Position numbers and translations under genes: made by a program
The notes under the pieces: model-generated
The model's input: the letters and a program-made list of their open reading frames with translations, nothing else
The model's database searches: none
Told to the model about the DNA's origin: nothing
Source of the DNA: Desulfuromonadales bacterium
Lineage (GTDB): Bacteria > Desulfobacterota > Desulfuromonadia > Desulfuromonadales > BM103
DNA: 64,000 nucleotides
Assembly: GCA_030145205.1 (NCBI GenBank)
Contig: JAQYVZ010000005.1
Span: 1-64,000, forward strand
Direction of reading: 5' to 3'
Shown here: positions 49,237-57,001 of the stretch, piece after piece
Position numbering within the stretch: the first letter of the stretch is position 1
Layout: each line of letters opens with the position of its first letter

Positions 49237-49249
49237 ACAAGACTAAGTG

Positions 49250-49278
49250 GATTTAGCATAGGCCTGCACAAAAGTCAA
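49250..49278 (-). promoter_or_regulatory. Putative promoter of cbcL
   Basis: On the minus strand TTGACT (49278-49273), 17-base spacer, TAAATC (49255-49250). The inverted repeat at 49214-49236 begins about 14 bases further on, so a bound repressor could block it. Confidence 0.45.
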
Positions 49279-49409
49279 TTACGAAAGCAGTCCCATTTTC
49301 ACGATAAAACGTATTAAAACAGGCCTCTGGACGCGGCAAATGGGTTGTACAATGCACGGTAAGACGTTACGATGCCCTTGGTTTTGACGCAAGATTTTTG
49401 GAGGAATTG

Positions 49410-49640
49410 ATGACAAAAAAAGCTTGGGGAGGTTGGGTTCTCGCCACCATTGCGCTCAGCGCTTTCGTAATTGGCGGCATCAGCGTCATGGCTGGTCTGA
49501 TTATGGTCGGCTTTATGGGCGCCCGTGATATCTGGGGATGGGGCGAGGCCCGCTCCATCGGCTACCTCTTTTTTCTAGTCGGCGCCTGCCTGAGTGTGTT
49601 CGGTGTACTCGCGATGCGAATCATGCGCAATCGATATTAA
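49410..49640 (+). CDS. 76-residue membrane protein, two spans
   Basis: MTKKAWGGWVLATIALSAFV... has two hydrophobic segments (about residues 8-33 and 45-68) with a short charged loop between (GARDIWGWGEARS) and ends MRIMRNRY. GGAGG sits five bases before the ATG at 49410; a start at 49398 would add MEEL, encoded by that ribosome site. It is divergent from cbcL and convergent with the Fo operon. No family recognised. Confidence 0.7.
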   Translation: MTKKAWGGWVLATIALSAFVIGGISVMAGLIMVGFMGARDIWGWGEARSIGYLFFLVGACLSVFGVLAMRIMRNRY

Positions 49641-49682
49641 TCCGTAAAAACAAACCGCCGGAACAACAGGGCGACTGACAAT

Positions 49683-49720
49683 AAAAAAAAGGGTGCGGCC
49701 ATCTCGGTCGCACCCTTTTT
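49683..49720. terminator. Bidirectional terminator between the small membrane protein and atpE
   Basis: GGGTGCGGCC-ATCTC-GGTCGCACCC has A-run on the left and T-run on the right, so it can end both convergent transcripts. Confidence 0.92.
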
Positions 49721-49740
49721 TACTTACTGCAAAACTGATC

Positions 49741-50007
49741 TTACTTAGCGATCAGCTCGACAACCTGTGCAGTGAACGGGTTGGCGAAGAGGATGATCAT
49801 GGCCACAACGAACACGTAGATAGCCAGGGACTCGATCATCGCCAGACCGATCAGCATGATCGTCATGATCTTGCCGCTTGCGCCAGGATTACGGGCAACG
49901 CCTTCAACTGCTTTTTGGATAGCCAGACCCTGGCCAATACCGGTACCGAAGGAACCGAGACCCATGCCGATGCCGGCAGCCATTACACACCAAGCAAAAA
50001 ACTCCAT
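49741..50007 (-). CDS. atpE: ATP synthase Fo subunit c
   Basis: Proteolipid ring subunit, 88 residues, two membrane helices. The first has the Gly repeat ([16 protein letters not shown]), and the polar loop is ARNPGAS. The ion-carrying carboxylate is Glu in [11 protein letters not shown]. The Gln in GIGQG and the Glu-Ser pair match three positions used by sodium-binding c subunits, while the Thr that follows in those proteins is Leu here. Last gene of the Fo operon, with terminator downstream. A good GGAGT ribosome site precedes the ATG. Confidence 0.97.
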   Translation of the reverse strand: MEFFAWCVMAAGIGMGLGSFGTGIGQGLAIQKAVEGVARNPGASGKIMTIMLIGLAMIESLAIYVFVVAMIILFANPFTAQVVELIAK

Positions 50008-50075
50008 TGTTCTACTCCTTTGTTACGTCTTGTTTATTCCTATACGCTATAGGACCGTAGACCCGCTTATCGGGT

Positions 50076-50750
50076 TTAGTGAGCTTCTTCGAGCGAACCG
50101 GCAATGTAGATCATTGCCAGCAGCATAAATACGAACGTCTGGATAAATGCGACCAGCACACCCATCAGCATCATCGGCAGAGGCAGCATGAAGGGGACCA
50201 GCGCAAAGAAAATCATCAGCACAATCTCGTGGCCGTACATGTTCCCGAACAGACGCAGTGTCAGGGAAAGGGGCCGCGCCAGGTGACCAACGATTTCAAT
50301 CGGGAAAATCAGCGGAGCCAGCCAGATCACCGGACCGCAGAAATGTTTAAGATAACCGATGCCATGCTCCTTGATGCCGATGATGTGCGTCATGGCAAAC
50401 ACCGTCAGGGCCATGGCCGCGTTGGTGTTCAAGTTCGCCGTCGGCGGGTAGAAGCCGGGGATCAGGGCGATCAGGTTCGACACCAGAATAAAGAAGGCGA
50501 TGGTTGCGATCAGCGGGAAGTAGGCCTTACCTTTCGGGCCCATGGTTTCCTCGATCATACCTTCGATACCGGCGACCACAGGCTCAAGCAGATTCTGCAG
50601 CCCGCTCGGAACAGTCTGGATATTGCGCTTGACCAGAACCGCGACCAGGATCAGCAGAATCATCACCAACCAGGTGTACATGACGTGCTCGCCGATGTGG
50701 ATGTGAAGTTTTTGTTCCAACCACTGCAAAAATAGAAACGGATGTACCAT
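50076..50750 (-). CDS. atpB: ATP synthase Fo subunit a
   Basis: Stator channel subunit, 224 residues, five to six membrane segments. The essential Arg is in [13 protein letters not shown], and the C-terminal helix [13 protein letters not shown] is typical. It forms the ion half-channels with the c ring. GAGGGTCTC precedes the ATG. It lies 18 bases after the atpI-like gene and 68 before atpE. Confidence 0.97.
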   Translation of the reverse strand: MVHPFLFLQWLEQKLHIHIGEHVMYTWLVMILLILVAVLVKRNIQTVPSGLQNLLEPVVAGIEGMIEETMGPKGKAYFPLIATIAFFILVSNLIALIPGFYPPTANLNTNAAMALTVFAMTHIIGIKEHGIGYLKHFCGPVIWLAPLIFPIEIVGHLARPLSLTLRLFGNMYGHEIVLMIFFALVPFMLPLPMMLMGVLVAFIQTFVFMLLAMIYIAGSLEEAH

Positions 50751-50768
50751 GAGACCCTCGACCTGCTC

Positions 50769-51137
50769 CTAATGCGACAGGAGCTGTTGAATCATTATCC
50801 AGAAAAGATTGATTATCGTAACCGACAACCCGATTACCAGGCCGACGGGATTGACCTTAACAACGGCTACCAACACTGCCAGCAAAATCGCCAGCGCCAA
50901 CAAACGCACCAGATAGCCGAACTGGTAACGAGCCTTGGAGCCCGTACCCACCTCTTCCAACAGTTGGCGCAATGCCCGCCGCAGCCAGAGGAAGCCACCG
51001 ATCGACACCAGCCCGCCACATAAAACACCCAGCGTGATGGCCGTGTCGCGAAACAACAGGCTGGCAACCAGTAAGAGACCCAGAATCAGCCAACTGCGGC
51101 GATGCAGTCTGGCCGGCAGAGCTTCAATGGGGTCCAT
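50769..51137 (-). CDS. ATP synthase subunit I-like protein
   Basis: A 122-residue protein with four hydrophobic segments (WLILGLLLVASLLF, AITLGVLCGGLVSIGGFLWL, RLLALAILLAVLVAVVKV, GLVIGLSVTIINLFWIM). This, the size and the position between atpZ and atpB agree with the ATP_synt_I family, which helps to assemble the c ring. AGGAGAACA precedes the ATG. It overlaps the atpZ-type gene by 14 bases, indicating coupled translation. Confidence 0.82.
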   Translation of the reverse strand: MDPIEALPARLHRRSWLILGLLLVASLLFRDTAITLGVLCGGLVSIGGFLWLRRALRQLLEEVGTGSKARYQFGYLVRLLALAILLAVLVAVVKVNPVGLVIGLSVTIINLFWIMIQQLLSH

Positions 51138-51408
51138 TGTTCTCCTGGTCCTGATCTTGTTCCTGTTCGCGCAAGGCTCGCCGGGTCAGGATAAAAATAT
51201 TACGAAACCCGGAGGCGATACCGATAAACAACCAGAACAGGGTCATCCAGGGGGAAGTCCCCAGCCATTTGTCCAAGTAGTAGCCGATGAACAGGCCGAT
51301 AACCGATGACGCCACCATGGAGATGCCGATGCTCGACAGAAAACCGAGCGAGCGCATCATCTGGCGATTTTCATTCGTCACCAATTTTCGTTTCTTGTCC
51401 CTGGACAT
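51124..51408 (-). CDS. AtpZ/AtpI-type F1Fo assembly protein
   Basis: About 94 residues. Charged N terminus (MSRDKKRKLVTNENRQ), then two membrane hairpin segments (SIGISMVASSVIGLFIGYYLDKWLG and WMTLFWLFIGIASGFRNIF). The GYYLDKWLGTSPWMTL pattern followed by GIxxGFRNIF is the AtpZ/AtpI signature; such proteins are linked to Mg2+ supply and c-ring assembly. The ATG at 51408 is used; the in-frame ATG at 51429 is also possible. First gene of the Fo operon. Confidence 0.85.
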   Translation of the reverse strand: MSRDKKRKLVTNENRQMMRSLGFLSSIGISMVASSVIGLFIGYYLDKWLGTSPWMTLFWLFIGIASGFRNIFILTRRALREQEQDQDQENNGPH

Positions 51409-51419
51409 AAAAACAACCT

Positions 51420-51449
51420 TAAATAGCACACGGGTTTAGAAGCTGTCAA
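51420..51449 (-). promoter_or_regulatory. Promoter of the Fo (atp) operon
   Basis: Minus strand TTGACA (51449-51444) followed after 17-18 bases by CTATTT/TATTTA. It lies in the gap between the Gfo/Idh gene and the first atp gene. The leader would be very short. Confidence 0.6.
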
Positions 51450-51545
51450 CAGGATTTTTGCCGCAGAAACCCCTGCTTGCCCTATCTCGATCGGGCAGGC
51501 GCAACGGAAGCTTTTTTTTCAGAGAAGCGTGTCGCTGACCGATGA

Positions 51546-52493
51546 TTAAAGCGCGGCAAACAGCAGACGGTGGATCACCTCGGACAGATCTTTGTTGTCG
51601 GTCTTCTGCTGAAACATTTCCGTCAGGTTGCCGAAGACGCCGCAATAGTGATTGACCAGCCGGGGCTTGTCCGTCGCCAGATTGAACACCAGCTCTTCAT
51701 GTCCCTGCATGCGCAGACGCCCGTACTCTTTGGCATGATCGAGCTCAATCACCCCGTTTTCATACCAGAGACGGGTCGCCTTGTAATTCTTGCCGAGAGT
51801 CCAGTTGGTGTCGACCATGCCATAGCCGGTCCGGCCATCCACCAGGAAGCGATAAATGCCCAACCCCTGGACCTGAGCACAATTCAGACTCTGGATAGAA
51901 GTCATCCGGCCATCCACCAGGCTCATGCTCTCAATGTCGAGCAGTCGCGACAGAATACTCAGGCTGCTGGCGCCGCTGTCAATCCAGGAGCCGGCCTTAC
52001 CGACCGCGCCGAGCGTCAGTTTGCCGTCAATGCAATAGGGATCGGAGAAACAGGATTCGAAGCCGATCAGCTTGCCCAGTTCGAAGTTCTCTTGATCCCG
52101 CTGCTCACGCCACCAATCCACCTCACGACCATAGGAAGGATGGAAGGCCGTGTATAGCGGCAGCTTGCGGGTCCGCGCTTCCGTCATCAGCGCCTCGACC
52201 TGCTGCAGGTTAGCCGCCAGAGGCTTCTCGACAATCGCCACCCGGTTCGCCTCAATCACCTTCATGGCGACTTCAAAGTGGGTGTGAGTCGGCGTGGACA
52301 CCAAAAATGCGTCTGCCTCGGAGCGCTGCAGCATCTTGTCCAGGTTGTCGTAGAAGGTGACGCTGCCGGGGAGCTCTTCAGAACGCAGAGGGTCCAGGTC
52401 GTGAGCATCAACCAACTGGATATCTTTGGTGTGGGAAATGGCCTGCATCTGGTAGTTCGCGATTTTGCCGATGCCAATCAGTGCGATGCGCAT
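51546..52493 (-). CDS. Gfo/Idh/MocA family oxidoreductase
   Basis: NAD(P)-dependent sugar- or polyol-type dehydrogenase, 315 residues. Rossmann start MRIALIGIGKIANYQMQAI, then FLVSTPTHTHFEVAMKVIEA and the family motif VEKPLAANLQQVEAL (Glu-Lys-Pro). The C-terminal alpha/beta domain contains GSWIDSGASSLSIL, which supplies catalytic residues in related enzymes. The substrate cannot be told. It follows the aminotransferase gene on the same strand with a 186-base gap; that pairing is seen in amino-sugar pathways, but no other such gene is here. Confidence 0.88.
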   Translation of the reverse strand: MRIALIGIGKIANYQMQAISHTKDIQLVDAHDLDPLRSEELPGSVTFYDNLDKMLQRSEADAFLVSTPTHTHFEVAMKVIEANRVAIVEKPLAANLQQVEALMTEARTRKLPLYTAFHPSYGREVDWWREQRDQENFELGKLIGFESCFSDPYCIDGKLTLGAVGKAGSWIDSGASSLSILSRLLDIESMSLVDGRMTSIQSLNCAQVQGLGIYRFLVDGRTGYGMVDTNWTLGKNYKATRLWYENGVIELDHAKEYGRLRMQGHEELVFNLATDKPRLVNHYCGVFGNLTEMFQQKTDNKDLSEVIHRLLFAAL

Positions 52494-52679
52494 AAGGAGT
52501 CTCCGCTAGAGCTGGGGTTGTGGTCAATCGTTGCCGCTACAGCCTGTGAGGCCGAGGCAAAAAGGGGCCCGGCCGTTCCCGTCAATAAAAGGCGAGTTTT
52601 CGGTGATTGTCAAGCAGAGAAATCGCGAGGGACATGCCCCCGAAACCTCTCCCTATACGCAGAAGACCCGACAAAGGAG

Positions 52680-53849
52680 CTAGACCGGCACTGCCCGCAA
52701 CGCGGCCACCGCAGCGGGGATCTCAGCTGCGGGAAGATTGCCGAGAGCCAGCCGCAGAAAACTCTCAAGCCCGGGGCCGAATGCCGCACCCGGCAGACAG
52801 AGAATGTCATGTTCGCAGACCAGCCGCCGGGCAGCCTCCCGACTCGACAGAGCGGGCCAGGGGTGCCTGACCCAGGCAAAGAAGCTGCCGCTGGCGGTCA
52901 GGGCAAACGGATTGTCCTCTGGCGTAAACAGGTCACAGAACAGGCGCTGACGTTCTGCCATCATCTGGGTATTGGCCGCGACCCAGACGTCGAGCTGTTC
53001 GCAGCCGTAGCGAACCGCCTGCTGGGTGATGCACGGCTGACAGACCGCCATTGTGTCCTGCACCTTGAGAGCCTGGACAACCACCGCTGGTCCGGCAACC
53101 AGGGCTCCGGCGCGGTAGCCGGTCAAGGCAAAGGTCTTGCCGAAAGAGGCGAGCTGGATGAAATGGTCCTGCCACTCCGGCTCGGCGAAGAGTGCGTGCG
53201 GGGACTGCCCGACGGGCAAGAAAGCGTTGTAGGTTTCATCGAGGACCAGACAGATGTTGCGTCGGCGAGCCAGCTCGAACAACTGTTGCAAAACTTCGGG
53301 CGGTGTCACGGCGCCGGTTGGATTGCTTGGCGAAACCAGCAGAATCGCCCGAGTCCGGGGCGTAACCAAGGCGGCAATCGCGTCGACATCCGGCAGCCCC
53401 TGCGTCTCCTCCCGAAAAGGCGCCCAGACACAGCGCACCCCCAACGCCTGCAGAGCCATCGGGTGGTCGAAGTAGGCCGGCAGCTGAACGATCACCTCAT
53501 CACCCGCTTGGCAAAGGGTCAGCATGGCCAGCCAGAACGCCTGACTGGCGCCGATGGTCATGCAGATCTCATCTGCCGCGGGAGCGGCGCCATAGCGCCG
53601 CTGATACCAGTCGCTGACCGCCTGGCGCACCTCAGGAAGACCTTCGTCCGGGCTATAACGCGCTGTTTCCGGCAGATCGAGTAATGTCTTCAGATGAGCT
53701 ACCAGTTGCGATGCCGGGGCGTAATCGGGAACGGCCTGGCAGAGATCAATCAGCGGCCGCCCGGGGACAACACCCCGTTGCGACAGCCAGGACTTCACTT
53801 CGGCAATCGGCGGAGGCTGTACATTAACAATGTCATTCGAAATTTTCAT
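52680..53849 (-). CDS. Class I/II PLP-dependent aminotransferase
   Basis: About 389 residues, fold type I. PLP-contact motifs are GASQAFWLAML, SPSNPTGAVTPPE (Asn that holds PLP), LVLDETYNAF (Asp) and the Schiff-base Lys in LASFGKTFALTGYRAGAL, with the final Arg region FLRLALGNLP. It resembles aspartate-type aminotransferases; the amino donor is not evident. I prefer the ATG at 53849 (MKISNDIVNV); an upstream in-frame GTG at 53891 would add 14 residues. Neither has a good ribosome site. Divergent from the cold-shock gene. Confidence 0.85.
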   Translation of the reverse strand: MKISNDIVNVQPPPIAEVKSWLSQRGVVPGRPLIDLCQAVPDYAPASQLVAHLKTLLDLPETARYSPDEGLPEVRQAVSDWYQRRYGAAPAADEICMTIGASQAFWLAMLTLCQAGDEVIVQLPAYFDHPMALQALGVRCVWAPFREETQGLPDVDAIAALVTPRTRAILLVSPSNPTGAVTPPEVLQQLFELARRRNICLVLDETYNAFLPVGQSPHALFAEPEWQDHFIQLASFGKTFALTGYRAGALVAGPAVVVQALKVQDTMAVCQPCITQQAVRYGCEQLDVWVAANTQMMAERQRLFCDLFTPEDNPFALTASGSFFAWVRHPWPALSSREAARRLVCEHDILCLPGAAFGPGLESFLRLALGNLPAAEIPAAVAALRAVPV

Positions 53850-54107
53850 GGCCACATGGCGAAACTGTTCAGGGGGGAAACCGCTCTTCACTTCCAGCGG
53901 CCTGCCCGGCAGAGATCGTGATTAACTACTATCGTATGGGACCGGACATGTCAAACGCCCCGGCAATCGGCTCGGCAGAAACTGCAAACGCATGAAATTC
54001 AAGATAAAGCTTGCATTGCTACTCAAGCTTATGTTAGTTTGCGCCAAAGTTAAATGTTTGTGCAGCAGTTTGCCAGGCACGATTATCAGGTTAATCAAGT
54101 CAGGAAG

Positions 54108-54143
54108 AACCACACAGACCTTGTTGGCTGATGTGGTTTTTTT
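54108..54143 (+). terminator. Terminator-like hairpin upstream of the cold-shock gene
   Basis: AACCACA (54108-54114) pairs with TGTGGTT (54132-54138), with inner CAG/CTG pairing, and runs into TTTTTTTGTTTT. No gene precedes it on this strand, so transcription stopping here must begin within about 150 bases upstream. The rest of the 53850-54210 gap shows a weak TTGCAT -35-like sequence at 54011 and no gene I can support. Confidence 0.7.
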
Positions 54144-54210
54144 GTTTTCAACAGCAGGCCAGAGTTGCACACAAAACAGTGTGTTCGAAAGATCACCAAG
54201 GAGATTCACA

Positions 54211-54411
54211 ATGGCAGAAGGTACAGTAAAATGGTTTAACGACGCGAAAGGTTTCGGTTTTATCGAGCAGGACAACGGCCCCGATGTCTTCGTCCACTTT
54301 TCGCAAATCCAGGGTGACGGTTTCAAAACTCTGGCCGAAGGCGACCGCGTGAGCTTTGATGTCACCGAAGGCGCCAAAGGCCCGCAGTCCTCGAATGTGC
54401 AGAAGATTTAA
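54211..54411 (+). CDS. Cold shock-like protein (CspA family)
   Basis: Small single-strand nucleic-acid-binding protein of 66 residues. RNP1 is GKGFGFI-like ([10 protein letters not shown]), RNP2 is DVFVHFSQI, and the start [10 protein letters not shown] is canonical. It acts as RNA chaperone or antiterminator. AAGGAGA lies seven bases before the ATG. The open frame continues upstream without a stop as far as 53992, but the conserved start and the ribosome site fix the true beginning. A terminator-like hairpin lies in its leader region. Confidence 0.97.
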   Translation: MAEGTVKWFNDAKGFGFIEQDNGPDVFVHFSQIQGDGFKTLAEGDRVSFDVTEGAKGPQSSNVQKI

Positions 54412-54440
54412 TCATCTGACCATTTCAAGTTAAACAGAAT

Positions 54441-54470
54441 AGCCCCACGGATATTCCGTGGGGCTTTTTT
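54441..54470 (+). terminator. Terminator of the cold-shock gene
   Basis: AGCCCCACGG-ATATT-CCGTGGGGCT with six T. Confidence 0.95.
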
Positions 54471-54521
54471 GTTGCCGAAGGCCGGTCAACGGGAACAGAT
54501 CAACGACATTAAGGAGATTAC

Positions 54522-54659
54522 ATGGGACGCAAACCAAATTACAGCTTCGAAAAACGCCAGAAGGAACTTGCGCGCAAAGCTAAGAAAGAAGAGAAAAAAA
54601 AGCGCAAAACCGACACGGACCAGGAAGACACCGAAAGCACTGAGGAACAGGCGGAGTAA
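54522..54659 (+). CDS. Small conserved basic protein, 45 residues
   Basis: MGRKPNYSFEKRQKELARKA is followed by a Lys/Glu-rich stretch and an acidic tail (DTDQEDTESTEEQAE). The RKPNYSFEKRQKELARKAKKEEK opening is one I recognise from small uncharacterised proteins in several proteobacteria. AAGGAGATTAC precedes the ATG. Strongly charged, probably helical or disordered; likely cytoplasmic, possibly nucleic-acid or ribosome associated, which is inference. Too short to show an obvious domain. Confidence 0.75.
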   Translation: MGRKPNYSFEKRQKELARKAKKEEKKKRKTDTDQEDTESTEEQAE

Positions 54660-54675
54660 ACAACCTGCGCCCTCG

Positions 54676-55458
54676 TCACACCTGCCAGAACTGCCGGGTC
54701 AACACATCACAACAGGTCAGTCGACCACCTTTGAGGTAAACCCCGGTATCGAGATTGATCCGTTTCGGTTTCATCTCCGGCCCATCCAGCCGAATCGTAT
54801 GACCATGCACCACGGTCCAGGGGGACGTCTTGCCAGGCTCGGCAAAACCGCGATGATTCATCAGCACCAGAGGGTGTTGCTGTTGCGGTAGCTGCGTGAC
54901 ATCCGTCCCGGCATGCACGAACAGAAACCGCCGGTCGCTCCACGGATCACTCTCCTCTGTGTTCAACCATTCCTCGTGAAAAATTTTAGTTTTCTTGAGA
55001 AACGCTCGCTGTACCGGGCGGACATTTTCAAGGGAGCCGTCAAAGCTGGCGATCGTCTCCAGCCCCCCTTCTCGTCGCCAGATCCGGTCAAGGTCAGACA
55101 GTCGCAAGCCGAAAAAATCAGCCCTGCTCTGCAATTCAGCAAGCACCGTCTGCCAGCCTTCAGCTGGCACATCCTTACGGGCCTGCAGCTGCTCAACCTC
55201 CCGCCAGTCGAGCGCGTCCATAAACATCTGCTCGTGGTTACCGCGCAAAAAAACAGTCTGCGGAAAGCACTCTCCGAACCAGTTCAGCTCATTGAGCACC
55301 CCCTGGCTGTCTGGACCACGGTCGACATAGTCGCCGAGAAAAATCACCTTGTCGGCAGTCGTTGGCTGCACCAAATCAAGCAGCTGCCTCAATTCATCGA
55401 GGTAGCCGTGGATATCGCCGATGGCGAGCAGGCGTTGCGGCGGGGTTGGTGTGGTCAT
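54676..55458 (-). CDS. Metallophosphoesterase, PPP-type (Ser/Thr phosphatase or Ap4A-hydrolase-like)
   Basis: A 260-residue calcineurin-like phosphoesterase with the three metal motifs of the PPP branch: GDIHGYLDEL, GDYVDRGPDS and RGNHEQMFM, plus late His ligands FVHAG and VVHGHT. This is the layout of bacterial PrpA/PrpE-like protein phosphatases and symmetrical Ap4A hydrolases. Which substrate it uses cannot be told. Convergent with the small basic protein gene and separated from the flavodoxin gene by 29 bases on the same strand. Confidence 0.88.
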   Translation of the reverse strand: MTTPTPPQRLLAIGDIHGYLDELRQLLDLVQPTTADKVIFLGDYVDRGPDSQGVLNELNWFGECFPQTVFLRGNHEQMFMDALDWREVEQLQARKDVPAEGWQTVLAELQSRADFFGLRLSDLDRIWRREGGLETIASFDGSLENVRPVQRAFLKKTKIFHEEWLNTEESDPWSDRRFLFVHAGTDVTQLPQQQHPLVLMNHRGFAEPGKTSPWTVVHGHTIRLDGPEMKPKRINLDTGVYLKGGRLTCCDVLTRQFWQV

Positions 55459-55487
55459 AATTTAAAAATTCACAAAGAGCACCCTTT

Positions 55488-56087
55488 TCATCCCTTCGGA
55501 TAATCGGTCTCGCTGGTTGTTACGGCCTGGCCAAGCCAGTCAATGGCTTTGCCAAGATGACGCATATTTGCCAGCCCCTCTGCATCATCCTTGACGTCCT
55601 CTTTGTCGCGGCCCACCCCTATGTTCCAGTAGGTTGACCCTGGAATGATCATTCTTGACATCTGGAACATGTGGTTAATGGTATCATAGGCGTGGGTTGC
55701 ACCACCTCTTCTGACGGCCACAACGGCGGCACCGATCTTTCCGGAGAACGCGTGATCATTGGCATAGGCAACAAAACCCGCTTTTTCCAGCAACGCTTTC
55801 AAATCTGCAGAAACCGCCGCAAAATAGGTCGGAGAACCAAGAATTACAGCATCGGCCTTGAGCATCTTGGTAAAAATCTCGTTGAAGCCATCCGTTTTAA
55901 TGATGCATTCGTTATCTTTGTGCTCGAAGCATTTGTAACAGGCGAGGCATCCGCGAATCGCGGTTCCACCCACTTTGACCAGCTCGGTTTCCCAACCGCT
56001 GCCATCTAATTGACTGAGTACTTCTTTCAACAGCAATTCTGTGTTGCCACCATTCCGGGGGCTACCATTGACCGCTAAGGCATACAT
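55488..56087 (-). CDS. Flavodoxin/NADPH-dependent FMN reductase family protein
   Basis: About 199 residues. FMN-binding P-loop NGSPRNGGNTELLLKEV and ILGSPTYFAAVSADLKALLE are typical. A Cys cluster CLACYKCFEHKDNEC follows residue 45, as in iron-sulfur flavoprotein-like members, so it may hold an Fe-S cluster or redox disulfide. Start at 56087 (MYALAVNGSP), after AAGGAGATC. It is the last gene of the arsR-arsC-nitroreductase run (77 bases after it) and may pass electrons in detoxification. Confidence 0.85.
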   Translation of the reverse strand: MYALAVNGSPRNGGNTELLLKEVLSQLDGSGWETELVKVGGTAIRGCLACYKCFEHKDNECIIKTDGFNEIFTKMLKADAVILGSPTYFAAVSADLKALLEKAGFVAYANDHAFSGKIGAAVVAVRRGGATHAYDTINHMFQMSRMIIPGSTYWNIGVGRDKEDVKDDAEGLANMRHLGKAIDWLGQAVTTSETDYPKG

Positions 56088-56164
56088 AATGATCTCCTTC
56101 TTTCTGGAGGTGATCTCGTCCCTTGCCGACCGAACAACTCTACTATGTTTTCCTGTTTTTCGCT

Positions 56165-56992
56165 CTAAGCGATAAAGCGCACCACCTTCGCCGGACCACA
56201 CTCAATGGTGCACCGGTACTGAACAGCTGGCCTGCCGAATGCCATTACGTAGCCGACCAGGTGATCTTCCGGGATGCCAAGCCGCAGCTTCAACTCCGGC
56301 ACCAGTTCGTCGATGGCCCACTTGGCCAAACCGTTCCAGACTGTTCCCACATCCAGGCTCTGGGCGAAGAGTTCGAAGTAGGAAAGTGCGATCAGGCAGT
56401 CTTCCCGTGGCGTGGGACAGGAACGCGATGCCGTGGCCACCAGCAGGTGCGGCGCGCCGCGGAACAGGATATCGACACCCTTTTCCTGCCAGAGCTTCAC
56501 AAAGTCTGCGAATATGGCCCGGTTCGCCGACAGTTGACCCGCCTCGATCAGCCTGGCCAGGCCGTCATAGGTCGCACCTCTGAAAGTGGCCAGAGCCTGT
56601 TTATCGTCAATCACATGGAACTGTACTCCCCGCATGTTGACTCCGGTCGGGGCGTGCCAGGCGACATCGAGCAGACGCTGTAGCAGCTCCGGCTCCAGGT
56701 TCTCGTCCCGATACTGCCGCACCGAGCGTCGTCCCTTGATCAGAGTTTCCAGCTGATCCGGGTCGGGGAAATTCCCTTTTAAAAGCTGACTGTCTTCCGG
56801 TTGCCGGTCGAGAATCGACAGCGCCGCCGTCGGACAAATAGCCAGGCAGTGCTGGCATTTGATGCAATCGGCAGCCTTCTCTGCGGTCATTCCTGGATAG
56901 CCCTCATCCATGTTGATCACCAGGACAGGGCAATCTCTGGCACAGAGACCACATTGCGTACATTTCTCTTTGGCTATTTTAAATTGCAGCAT
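56165..56992 (-). CDS. Nitroreductase family protein with N-terminal 2x[4Fe-4S] ferredoxin domain
   Basis: A 275-residue fusion. Residues 1-60 are a ferredoxin (CTQCGLCARDCPVLVI and CIKCQHCLAICPTAALS, eight Cys). From about residue 85 comes a nitroreductase FMN domain (IKGRRSVRQYRDENLEPE, HAPTGVNMRGVQFHVI, then CLIALSYFELFAQSLDVGTVWNG). Such fusions reduce organic or inorganic substrates with ferredoxin-derived electrons. It sits 9 bases after arsC, so it is in the ars operon; direct involvement in arsenic chemistry is not shown. Confidence 0.9.
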   Translation of the reverse strand: MLQFKIAKEKCTQCGLCARDCPVLVINMDEGYPGMTAEKAADCIKCQHCLAICPTAALSILDRQPEDSQLLKGNFPDPDQLETLIKGRRSVRQYRDENLEPELLQRLLDVAWHAPTGVNMRGVQFHVIDDKQALATFRGATYDGLARLIEAGQLSANRAIFADFVKLWQEKGVDILFRGAPHLLVATASRSCPTPREDCLIALSYFELFAQSLDVGTVWNGLAKWAIDELVPELKLRLGIPEDHLVGYVMAFGRPAVQYRCTIECGPAKVVRFIA

Positions 56993-57001
56993 GATCTCTC
57001 C

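Noticed and set aside
53992-54411. 139-residue open frame that includes the cold-shock protein with a 73-residue N-terminal extension
   Set aside because: The canonical [10 protein letters not shown] start has its own AAGGAGA site and the extension overlaps a terminator-like hairpin; the open frame is chance.
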